The translations under genes and the position numbers were made by a program. A stretch of 64,000 nucleotides of DNA from Caldifarciminota bacterium (GTDB lineage Bacteria > Hydrothermota > UBA3073 > NMUJ01), in assembly GCA_021158725.1 (NCBI GenBank), contig JAGGUB010000044.1:77239-141238 (forward strand), in the 5' to 3' direction. The stretch's first letter is position 1, and each line of letters opens with the position of its first letter. The notes below the pieces were generated by a model. It made no database searches. It was given only the letters and a program-made list of their open reading frames with translations, and was not told the DNA's origin. Shown piece after piece: positions 57,537 to 64,000 of the stretch.

Positions 57537-58186
57537 GAGTACTCAATATTCTGCTGAATATCGCAATAATAATTGGGTTGGTGGTGTTGGGGTATCTGGT
57601 GATATACCCTCAATATGCAGAACGGATAGAGCGTAGCAAAAAATACGATGTGTGGGTGAATATGCATATACTGCAGGGGGCGGTTGAGAAGTATGCAGCG
57701 TATCATGAGGGGATTTACCCCACAACGTTGGATACCATTATTAAGTATATGGAAGAGGAGCCGATCAACCCGTACACTGGTAAGAGTCTAATCGATAGAA
57801 TAGTTCGATATCCAGGTGATACGCTGGGGGTGGGTGAATATTACGTAGTACATGATACAGTGGTGGAGGGGGATTCGTTCGTTGTGGTTGAAGATACGTT
57901 GGGGCCGGGTGATGTGGTGCCAGCAGGTGATACGGTTGTGTTTTATGGGATTAGAGTGTTTGAATACGAAAGTTATGACGAGCCTAAGGGGAAGACGGGG
58001 GATAGCAAAAATGCGACACTGCGTGGGCCTATGGGGACACTTGCATATGGGTATTATGATCCATCGAAGAAGGGGTTACCGATCAGTTATGGGATATTGG
58101 GGTTCGATCGAAAAGGTATGCCGTTGCATGAGGTGAAGCCAAATGGTGAAATAGAACTGTACGTGTTATATCCGGAAGAAGAATAA
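57533..58186 (+). CDS. Pseudopilin-like single-pass membrane protein
   Basis: 217 residues. An N-terminal helix ([19 protein letters not shown]) leads into [27 protein letters not shown] and NPYTGKS, which resemble the major pseudopilin core (GspG). The usual prepilin-peptidase site (Gly, then Phe and Glu at +5) is absent, so it is probably a fixed membrane protein. The C-terminal half is Gly- and acid-rich and beta-like. No secretion-ATPase genes are nearby. It overlaps comEB by 4 bp; tatA follows. Confidence 0.72.
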   Translation: MRVLNILLNIAIIIGLVVLGYLVIYPQYAERIERSKKYDVWVNMHILQGAVEKYAAYHEGIYPTTLDTIIKYMEEEPINPYTGKSLIDRIVRYPGDTLGVGEYYVVHDTVVEGDSFVVVEDTLGPGDVVPAGDTVVFYGIRVFEYESYDEPKGKTGDSKNATLRGPMGTLAYGYYDPSKKGLPISYGILGFDRKGMPLHEVKPNGEIELYVLYPEEE

Positions 58187-58222
58187 TATGTGAGGATAGA
58201 ATATAGTTTCACAGGAGGAAAT

Positions 58223-58378
58223 ATGAGTATAGGGTGGACCGAAATATTGTTGATACTGTTTATCATACTGATACTGTTTGGGGCAAAGAGGTTACCCGAT
58301 ATAGGTAGATCGCTTGGCCACAGTATACGTGAGTTCCGTAAGGCACTACGTCACGAGGAAGAGGATAAAACAGATTAG
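58223..58378 (+). CDS. tatA: Sec-independent translocase subunit TatA
   Basis: 51 residues from the ATG after AGGAGGAAAT. One membrane helix (EILLILFIILILFGAKRLP) and the amphipathic helix (DIGRSLGHSIREFRKAL) with the FGAKRLPD hinge are typical. It is shorter than E. coli TatA (89). It forms the Tat pore for folded proteins. tatC is not in the window. It converges on the metallohydrolase gene with a 4-bp overlap. Confidence 0.93.
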   Translation: MSIGWTEILLILFIILILFGAKRLPDIGRSLGHSIREFRKALRHEEEDKTD

Positions 58379-59025
58379 AGTTTAGCGGGGTCGAGCACCC
58401 ATATCTCAGTAGTGGCTGGTAAGTGGGAGATTTCTACTTCGGAGGTACCTAAACGTTTAACGTTGGGCTGTCTTTTGATGAAATCGTCTACTGGGGCGAT
58501 GGGGAAATCGACTGCGGGGGTTTTGAAATGCATGGGGATGACGAGTTTGGGGTTGAGCACCTTTAGTACTTCGTGTGCTTCACGGCTGTCGATTGTGTAG
58601 AAGCCACCTACTGGTATGAGTAATATGTCGATAGGGGATAATTGTTGTGCATCAGCTGCGGTAAGAGTATGGCCAAGGTCACCGAGGTGCGCTATATGGA
58701 AGCCATCGACTTCCATTGTGAAGATGATGTTTTCACCACGCTCGCGACCGAAGGATTTGTCGTGGTAAACCTTGATACCTTTGATGCGGATGCCTTTGAC
58801 CTCGTGTGTGCCGGGTGTTTTGATAACTGTGGGTGACCCCCTTACTGAGGCTACATGGTTATGGTCAGCATGATCGTGTGATATGGTTACTATGTCGGCG
58901 GGTTCATCGATGGGCTTGTAGTTTAGGCTACCGTAGGAACCGGGTTCGTAAGGGTCGGTGATGATTTTGGTACCTTTGGAATCCTCTATCAGGAAGCTTG
59001 CATGGCCGTAGAATTTGATCTTCAT
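58375..59025 (-). CDS. Metallo-beta-lactamase-fold hydrolase (UlaG-like)
   Basis: 216 residues. It begins MKIKFYGHASFLIED and has the zinc motif TISHDHADHNH near residue 50, then HIAHLGDLGHTL and VIPMHFKTP with further ligands. This is the small UPF0173/UlaG-like group of predicted Zn-dependent hydrolases; the substrate is unknown. The ATG follows AAAGGAGGTAC and a TTGCCT-N15-TATTTT promoter. Confidence 0.87.
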   Translation of the reverse strand: MKIKFYGHASFLIEDSKGTKIITDPYEPGSYGSLNYKPIDEPADIVTISHDHADHNHVASVRGSPTVIKTPGTHEVKGIRIKGIKVYHDKSFGRERGENIIFTMEVDGFHIAHLGDLGHTLTAADAQQLSPIDILLIPVGGFYTIDSREAHEVLKVLNPKLVIPMHFKTPAVDFPIAPVDDFIKRQPNVKRLGTSEVEISHLPATTEIWVLDPAKL

Positions 59026-59046
59026 TGTACCTCCTTTATGTAATTA

Positions 59047-59073
59047 AAAATAACTCAATTCATATGGAGGCAA
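59047..59073 (-). promoter_or_regulatory. Metallohydrolase promoter, 15-bp spacer type
   Basis: On the minus strand, TTGCCT (59068-59073), 15 bp, TATTTT (59047-59052); the ATG at 59025 is 21 nt further and has a Shine-Dalgarno. Confidence 0.55.
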
Positions 59074-59102
59074 CCGTATTACACTTAAGAGATGGGAGGT
59101 GA

Positions 59103-59129
59103 TTGACCTTGATGGAATATGGTTAAATT
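59103..59129 (+). promoter_or_regulatory. tRNA-Thr/BamA-like/gatA promoter, 15-bp spacer type
   Basis: TTGACC (59103-59108), 15 bp, TAAATT (59124-59129), then 23 nt to the tRNA-Thr 5' end. It probably drives the tRNA and both following genes. Confidence 0.58.
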
Positions 59130-59152
59130 TGTAGATGAGGGTGAGTGCAAAT

Positions 59153-59224
59153 GCCGGTGTAGCTCAGTGGTAGAGCAACGCATTCGTAATGCGTGGGTCG
59201 AGGGTTCGAATCCCTCCACCGGCT
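59153..59224 (+). tRNA. trnT: tRNA-Thr (CGT anticodon)
   Basis: Acceptor GCCGGTG / CACCGGC, D-arm GCTCAGTGGTAGAGC, anticodon stem ACGCA/TGCGT with loop TTCGTAA (CGT), T-arm GAGGG-TTCGAAT-CCCTC. Length is 72 nt, no encoded CCA. The next CDS starts 7 nt after it. The frame that seems to begin inside the tRNA (59193) is not a real start. Confidence 0.95.
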
Positions 59225-59231
59225 ATGTTTT

Positions 59232-60932
59232 ATGTTAGTATATTTTTTCATAATAGGGGTTGTGGTGGCAAAGTTGGATATACTGGGGAATAAGGCATTT
59301 AAAACCGATATGTTGCGTAGGGAGGTGCTCGCTATAAAGGAGGGTGACCATGTGGATGAGGTTGATATAAGGCGTGCAAAGAGTATGCTGGAAAATTTCT
59401 ATCACAATAAAGGGTTCTGGGGGAGTAAAGTGGATATGATGGTGGTACGTAAGGATAGCCTTGTGTACATATACTTCTACATAGAGGAGGGTTTCCCTAT
59501 GAGTGTGAGGGAGATAGAGTTGAGAGGTACAGAGGGTGATGCGTTCTGTAGTAAGGATATGCTGGCAATCAGGGAGGGTGAGATATATGATTATAGGAAA
59601 ATATTGGTGTCGATGTTGAGGTTACGGCAATTGTATGAGTTGCATGGGTATCCGGAGGCAGAAGTAGATTATGAATGTGAACGCATAGGAGCGTATGAGG
59701 TGCGGTTGGTGTTTAAAGTGAAGAAGGGGCCACAGGTTAGGATAGGGGAGATAGAGGTATGTGGTAACTCCAGGGCACGTAAAGATATGATACTTAGGGA
59801 AGCGGGTATTAAAGAGGGGGAGCTATATTCAACAAAAAGGGTAGACGATGCGCAGTCACGTCTATATATGACAGGATTGTTTGATAAGGTGGAGGTGGTT
59901 ACTGAGCGGATGGATTCTACCAGAATGAAGTTGATATTCAAGGTGAAGGAACGTAAGCCACGATGGGTGAAGGGTGAATTCGGTATAGGTGGTTTCATAG
60001 AAACTTATGCATCAATAGGGTGGGGGTATGATAATCTGTTTGGGTGGGGTGAGAAGTTACAGCTGGAAGTTAGATACTTTACTAACTTTAAAGGTGGGTA
60101 TGATTGGCGATTGTATAGCAGGTATACAACGCCTTATTTTCTGAAGTTTAGATGGAATCTATCGGTGACACCATTTTATGAGCTAAAGCATAGGGTGGTA
60201 CCGGATTATGAGATAAGGACATGGGGGGTGAGGGGTGAGACCAAACGCGGTATCACACAACATGTTATGCTGTACCTGGCGTATGACCAGAAATGGCGTA
60301 GAATAAGTATGGGGGGGATACGTCAAATGGTGGTAACGCAGTCACTTATAGATACGAGTGAGATAACAAATGTGGTGAGTGCAGATATATTGATAGATAC
60401 GAGAGATAATCCGTTGAGGCCGGAACGTGGTGTGTTGGGTAGGTTAGGGTTGCGGTATGCGGGGTATAGGTTAGGGGGGGATAATGACTTCGAGGAGATG
60501 GGGGTTGAGTTCAGCTGGTATCATAAATATGAATTTATGTTGGTGGCAACAAGGGTTAAGCTTGCAGGTAAGTTAAGTGGTAGGTTGCCACAACTTGATA
60601 GGTACTTTTTGGGTGGCCCCTATAGCCTTAGGGGGTACGAAACGGATGGGTTGGGTCAACCCTATGGTAAAGAGAATATGGTAGTATCAAATATTGAGGT
60701 TAGGATGAGGTTGCCGGGTGACTTCATGATGGTGTACTTCGTAGATGTGGGAGGAGTGGGGGATGGTGTATTATGGGAATGGTTACGTAGCATCAAAAGG
60801 CCATATGTGGATGTGGGGTTTGGGCTATGGAAGTATCTGGTTGTAGGTGTGGTGAGGTTAGATATAGCTATGCCGGTGGTACCACAGACGGGAGGTATGA
60901 AGTGGTGGTTGGTGTTTGGTGAACCATTCTGA
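59232..60932 (+). CDS. Outer-membrane protein assembly factor, BamA/TamA (Omp85) family
   Basis: About 566 residues. The short signal MLVYFFIIGVVVA is followed by about three POTRA domains (about 15-240; for example QVRIGEIEVCGNSRARKDMI). A C-terminal 16-strand barrel has the substrate-loop motif SLRGYETDGLG and ends in Phe (VFGEPF). At this size it is shorter than E. coli BamA (810), closer to TamA-like or compact BamA. It inserts barrels into the outer membrane. It starts 7 nt after tRNA-Thr with no Shine-Dalgarno. gatA begins at its stop codon. Confidence 0.9.
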   Translation: MLVYFFIIGVVVAKLDILGNKAFKTDMLRREVLAIKEGDHVDEVDIRRAKSMLENFYHNKGFWGSKVDMMVVRKDSLVYIYFYIEEGFPMSVREIELRGTEGDAFCSKDMLAIREGEIYDYRKILVSMLRLRQLYELHGYPEAEVDYECERIGAYEVRLVFKVKKGPQVRIGEIEVCGNSRARKDMILREAGIKEGELYSTKRVDDAQSRLYMTGLFDKVEVVTERMDSTRMKLIFKVKERKPRWVKGEFGIGGFIETYASIGWGYDNLFGWGEKLQLEVRYFTNFKGGYDWRLYSRYTTPYFLKFRWNLSVTPFYELKHRVVPDYEIRTWGVRGETKRGITQHVMLYLAYDQKWRRISMGGIRQMVVTQSLIDTSEITNVVSADILIDTRDNPLRPERGVLGRLGLRYAGYRLGGDNDFEEMGVEFSWYHKYEFMLVATRVKLAGKLSGRLPQLDRYFLGGPYSLRGYETDGLGQPYGKENMVVSNIEVRMRLPGDFMMVYFVDVGGVGDGVLWEWLRSIKRPYVDVGFGLWKYLVVGVVRLDIAMPVVPQTGGMKWWLVFGEPF

Positions 60933-62341
60933 TGGGTATACGGGAGCTACATAGGCAGTTTGTAGAAAAACGGGTTAGTGTGAGTGAGGTTGTGAGAGGT
61001 TATATCGATAGAATACGGAAGAGTAGATTGAATGCCTACATTACGGTGTTTGAAGAGGAGGCGTTGGAGTGTGCGAAACGGGTAGATGATAAAATAGCAT
61101 GTGGTGATAAAGTGGGGATACTGGAGGGTATACCTGTGGCGGTTAAAGATAACATTTGTGTGAAGGGGTATCCTACGACGTGTGGGTCGAAGATACTGGA
61201 GAGGTTCGTCCCTCCATATGATGCAACGGTTGTGGAGAGGTTGAAGCAACAGGGTGTGATAATGTTGGGTAAGACAAATATGGATGAATTTGCGATGGGA
61301 TCGTCAAACGAATATTCGTATTTTGGACCCACACTTAACCCAATAGATGAAGAGCGTGTACCGGGGGGATCGAGTGGTGGGTCGGCGGCTGCAGTGGGTG
61401 CGGGTGAGGCGTTGGTGGCATTGGGTTCGGATACGGGAGGGTCGATACGGTTGCCGGCTGCATATTGTGGGGTGGTGGGGCTTAAGCCAACGTATGGGAG
61501 GGTGTCACGATATGGGTTGGTGGCGTTTGCGTCGTCGCTCGATCAGATAGGGCCAATAGCGGGTGAGGTGGAGGATGTGGCGATCCTATTGCAGGTGATT
61601 GCGGGGTTCGATGAGAGGGATTCGACGAGTTTGGATGCAGAGGTGCCTAATTATCTGGAGGAGATGCAGGGTGAGGTAAGTGGGTGGAGGATAGGGTTGC
61701 CAAAGGAGTATTGGGGTGAGGGTATCGATGATGCGATTAAGGCAACCGTACGTGATGCAGTGAGGGAATGGGAGAAGCTGGGTGTTAGGGTGAAGGAGAT
61801 ATCACTACCACATACGAAATATGCGATACCTACGTATTACTTGATTGCTACAGCGGAGGCATCGTCTAATCTTGCACGATACGATGGTATAAGGTATGGG
61901 TTGAGTTGTGACGGTGGTACAACGCAGGAGGTGCACGTGAATACCAGGACAGAGGGGTTTGGTGATGAGGTTAAACGTAGGATAATGTTGGGTACGTTTG
62001 CACTTAAGGCCGGCTATAAGGAGGAGTATTATTTGAAAGCGACACAGGTGCGTGAATTGATACGGGGTGATTTCATGAAGGCGTTTGAGGAGGTGGATTT
62101 GATGGTTACACCCACAGCGCCGGTGTTGCCATTTAAGTTGGGCGAACGTGTAAAAGATCCGTTGGCCATGTATATTGTGGATGTATTAACAGTGGGGGTT
62201 AATCTTGCTGGGTTGCCAGCTATATCAATACCATATGGTGAGGTGGAGGGGTTGCCAGTAGGTGTACAGATAATAGGGCCGTTTCTGGGTGAATCGAAGA
62301 TATTGAGGTTGGCATATGCGTTGGAACGGGTGACTCGTTAA
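60932..62341 (+). CDS. gatA: Glutamyl-tRNA(Gln)/aspartyl-tRNA(Asn) amidotransferase subunit A
   Basis: 469 residues of the amidase-signature family. The Ser-cisSer-Lys triad is visible: Lys in IPVAVKDNICVKG, cis-Ser in PGGSSGGSAAAV, nucleophile Ser in SDTGGSIRLPAAY. FDQIGPI-type SSLDQIGPIAGEVEDVA fits GatA rather than other amidases. It releases ammonia from glutamine for tRNA-dependent amidation. gatB and gatC are not in the window. Its ATG overlaps the previous stop by one base. Confidence 0.93.
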   Translation: MGIRELHRQFVEKRVSVSEVVRGYIDRIRKSRLNAYITVFEEEALECAKRVDDKIACGDKVGILEGIPVAVKDNICVKGYPTTCGSKILERFVPPYDATVVERLKQQGVIMLGKTNMDEFAMGSSNEYSYFGPTLNPIDEERVPGGSSGGSAAAVGAGEALVALGSDTGGSIRLPAAYCGVVGLKPTYGRVSRYGLVAFASSLDQIGPIAGEVEDVAILLQVIAGFDERDSTSLDAEVPNYLEEMQGEVSGWRIGLPKEYWGEGIDDAIKATVRDAVREWEKLGVRVKEISLPHTKYAIPTYYLIATAEASSNLARYDGIRYGLSCDGGTTQEVHVNTRTEGFGDEVKRRIMLGTFALKAGYKEEYYLKATQVRELIRGDFMKAFEEVDLMVTPTAPVLPFKLGERVKDPLAMYIVDVLTVGVNLAGLPAISIPYGEVEGLPVGVQIIGPFLGESKILRLAYALERVTR

Positions 62342-63411
62342 ATGCGATTTTCGGTGGTTGAATCAAAGAAGTGCAAACGAGTGGGGTTAAACTTTATGGT
62401 TATTGAATCACCGATCCTATAGGCGTGGTGAGGTGCTACCCTTGCTACTATGCTGTGGGGGCCAATATCGAGATAGAGTAGGGTTTCGTGGCCAAGGGGT
62501 TCGATCAACTTTATGGTCGATTGGAAACCATCGGTGGAGTGTTGTACGTCTTCGGGACGGATGCCGAGGATGACGGATTTGCCAGTATAGGGTAGTAGCT
62601 TGGAACGCCAGGATTCGGGTATGGGTAAGTTGATGGGAGGGGCGACAAATCGTAGGCCTTCAGCTTGTACGATTTTGCCGGTGACGAAATTCATGGGTGG
62701 GCTACCGATGAACCCGGCGACGAATTTGTTTGCAGGTTCATTATAGAGTTGCATGGCGGGTGCTATCTGTTGGATTTCACCTTCGTTGAGCACAACTATG
62801 CGTTGTCCCATGGTCATCGCTTCTATCTGGTCATGGGTTACGTAGATCATGGTGGTACCCAACTCTTTGTGTAGGGCGGAGAGTTCGGCACGTGTTTGGA
62901 CACGGAGTTTGGCATCGAGGTTGGAGAGTGGTTCGTCGAACAGGAATACGGCGGGATTGCGAACGATGGCACGACCGACAGCTACACGTTGTTGTTCGCC
63001 ACCTGAAAGGTCACGTGGTCGACGTGACCAGAATTTGCGGATATTTAGCATGGTGCTGGCTTTTTCGACACGCTCATGTATGTAAGCGCGACGATAGCGA
63101 CGTAACCTGAGTGCGAACGCCATATTGTCGTAGACTGTCATATGTGGGTATAATGCATAGTTTTGGAACACCATGGCGACGTTGCGATCCTTGGGTGGTA
63201 CATCATTGACTAATCTATCACCGATGTAGATCTCACCGGTGGTGGGGGTCTCGAGGCCAGCAATCAACCGTAGGATGGTGGATTTGCCACAACCGGATGG
63301 GCCAACAAGTACGATGAATTCGCCATCCTTTACGTGTAGGTCGAGATCCCTTACAGCGACTACGTTGCCTTCGAATATCTTCGTAACCTCTCTAAGTGTA
63401 ACGCTGGCCAT
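62338..63411 (-). CDS. Sugar ABC transporter ATPase (MsmK/UgpC/MalK family)
   Basis: 357 residues. The ATPase domain has Walker A GPSGCGKST, signature [14 protein letters not shown], Walker B FLFDEPLSNLDAKLR and H-loop YVTHD. The C-terminal TOBE regulatory domain (about 235-355) includes ILGIRPEDVQ, typical of MalK/MsmK. Such ATPases often serve several sugar importers; a family 1 sugar-binding protein is at 32383. galK follows downstream on the same strand. The ATG has no Shine-Dalgarno. Confidence 0.92.
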   Translation of the reverse strand: MASVTLREVTKIFEGNVVAVRDLDLHVKDGEFIVLVGPSGCGKSTILRLIAGLETPTTGEIYIGDRLVNDVPPKDRNVAMVFQNYALYPHMTVYDNMAFALRLRRYRRAYIHERVEKASTMLNIRKFWSRRPRDLSGGEQQRVAVGRAIVRNPAVFLFDEPLSNLDAKLRVQTRAELSALHKELGTTMIYVTHDQIEAMTMGQRIVVLNEGEIQQIAPAMQLYNEPANKFVAGFIGSPPMNFVTGKIVQAEGLRFVAPPINLPIPESWRSKLLPYTGKSVILGIRPEDVQHSTDGFQSTIKLIEPLGHETLLYLDIGPHSIVARVAPHHAYRIGDSITIKFNPTRLHFFDSTTENRI

Positions 63412-63419
63412 GTCATAGA

Positions 63420-63445
63420 GATATACGGTATGTGAGGGTGGTCAA
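63420..63445 (-). promoter_or_regulatory. Possible promoter of the sugar-ABC ATPase gene
   Basis: On the minus strand, TTGACC (63440-63445), 14 bp, TATATC (63420-63425), then 8 nt to the ATG. It is close to the 15-bp type. It would start transcription from inside the short gap after galK. Confidence 0.4.
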
Positions 63446-63464
63446 CCCATGATGTTGAGCGAGA

Positions 63465-64000
63465 TTATAAATTGATACGATATACGCCTGGTGTTATGCC
63501 AAACTTGTCTTCATATAGGTGGGTGAGCTCTTGGATGTAAGGGGAGGGGTCGCCCTTCAACAAGTGTATGGTGGCACCACCGAAGCCTGCACCCATAAGG
63601 CGAGCACCGAGGCAACCCAACCGCTTACCGGTATCGACGAGGAAGTTGAGTTCGGGACAGCTAACTTCATAGAGGTGACGTAGGCTTTCGTGTGATTCGA
63701 ACAGTAGCTCGCCAAGCTTTGTGTAGTTGGATTCGCGGAGGGCGGATTCGGCATCCAGTACACGTAGGTTCTCTTCTACGATGTGTTTGAGCCGTTTACG
63801 TAGTGTGGGTGAAAGTGGTAGGTTATCGATGATGTGTGGGGGTACCTCACGTAGTAGCTTGTATTCGGGGTGGTGTTTCTTTAAAAGCTCGATACCGGCT
63901 TCGGCTTCGGCACGCCGTTTGTTGTATTCGGAGGCGGCGAGGGCACGTTTGACCTTGGTGTCGATGACAAGGATTGTGAAGTTTGTGGTATCGAACTGCA
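63465..64000 (-). CDS. galK: Galactokinase, C-terminal part (truncated by window edge)
   Basis: The minus-strand frame enters from the right edge and stops at 63465-63467, giving 178 residues. GHMP-kinase features match GalK: LVIDTKVKRALAASEYNKRR, then the third motif LMGAGFGGATIHLL near the end and the C-terminal GITPGVYRINL. It phosphorylates galactose for GalT (encoded at 9835-10827). It lies upstream of the sugar-ABC ATPase gene on the same strand, 53 bp apart, which suggests a sugar-use cluster. Confidence 0.92.
   Translation of the reverse strand, partial: QFDTTNFTILVIDTKVKRALAASEYNKRRAEAEAGIELLKKHHPEYKLLREVPPHIIDNLPLSPTLRKRLKHIVEENLRVLDAESALRESNYTKLGELLFESHESLRHLYEVSCPELNFLVDTGKRLGCLGARLMGAGFGGATIHLLKGDPSPYIQELTHLYEDKFGITPGVYRINL

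Noticed and set aside
59193..59231. Extended N-terminus of the BamA-like gene beginning inside tRNA-Thr
   Set aside because: The GTG start lies in the tRNA anticodon/T-arm region. ATG 59232 gives a proper signal peptide.

Overview
The window reads as chromosomal DNA of a Gram-negative (diderm) bacterium, probably from a deep or candidate lineage. Outer-membrane biogenesis genes (a BamA/TamA-type barrel, an LptF/LptG-like permease pair, a SurA/PpiD-type chaperone, TolC/MacAB) sit beside typical bacterial core genes. A bacterial tricorn protease, an archaeal-looking class III aminotransferase and a K+-dependent membrane pyrophosphatase suggest an anaerobic and possibly thermophilic organism. 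A candidate phylum such as WOR-3/Stahlbacteria is only a guess. No insertion sequence, prophage or CRISPR array is visible, and no gene-free stretch exceeds 300 bp.

Layout. 1-2031: an ECF sigma factor, a zinc-finger anti-sigma and an unknown exported protein. 2070-9755 (minus): tolC-macA-macB-tricorn operon. 9835-14102 (minus): lepB, a DinG-type helicase, a short QueG-like Fe-S protein and galT. 14187-14312: an orphan 5S rRNA. 14341-16647 (minus): mazG, a radical SAM protein and tsaB. 16707-22874: rpmG, tRNA-Trp, secE, nusG, rplK, rplA, rplJ, then a SurA-like protein and two LptF/G-type permeases where rplL and rpoBC would be expected. 22949-28363: nadK, ricT-like, aminotransferase, ABC-like ATPase, smpB, amidase, murI. 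28347-29651 (minus): tRNA-Leu, rplY, pth. 29741-42863: pgk, pepQ, a stand-alone MetRS-type tRNA-binding domain, a sugar-binding protein, ispG, ligA, an unknown ACT-domain protein with a spermidine-synthase-like membrane protein, mgtE, gpsA. 42864-45621: dnaA, probable oriC, dnaN. 45643-48012: hppA, tRNA-Pro, a MIP18-family protein. 48013-51736 (minus): nitroreductase, glmM, glmS. 51820-58378: ispH, rpsA, a glycosyltransferase, rpiB, glyA, dCMP deaminase, a pseudopilin-like protein, tatA. 59153-62341: tRNA-Thr, BamA/TamA-like protein, gatA. The right end (minus) holds a sugar-ABC ATPase and a truncated galK.

Expression signals are the most distinctive property. Ten candidate promoters share a TTGAC-like -35, exactly 15 bp, and a TA-starting -10 rich in T. 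Several lie only 5-11 nt from a start codon that has no Shine-Dalgarno, which suggests leaderless mRNAs. All four tRNA genes are followed within 6-11 nt by a co-oriented CDS; in three cases no ribosome-binding site lies between, so tRNA 3' processing would itself create a nearly leaderless mRNA. The tRNA-Pro gene also contains the last codons and stop of hppA. A different bipartite motif, CAACTTTTTA plus TTACGTCT, stands before both the ECF sigma gene and the tolC-macAB-tricorn operon, which predicts an envelope regulon controlled by the sigma factor.
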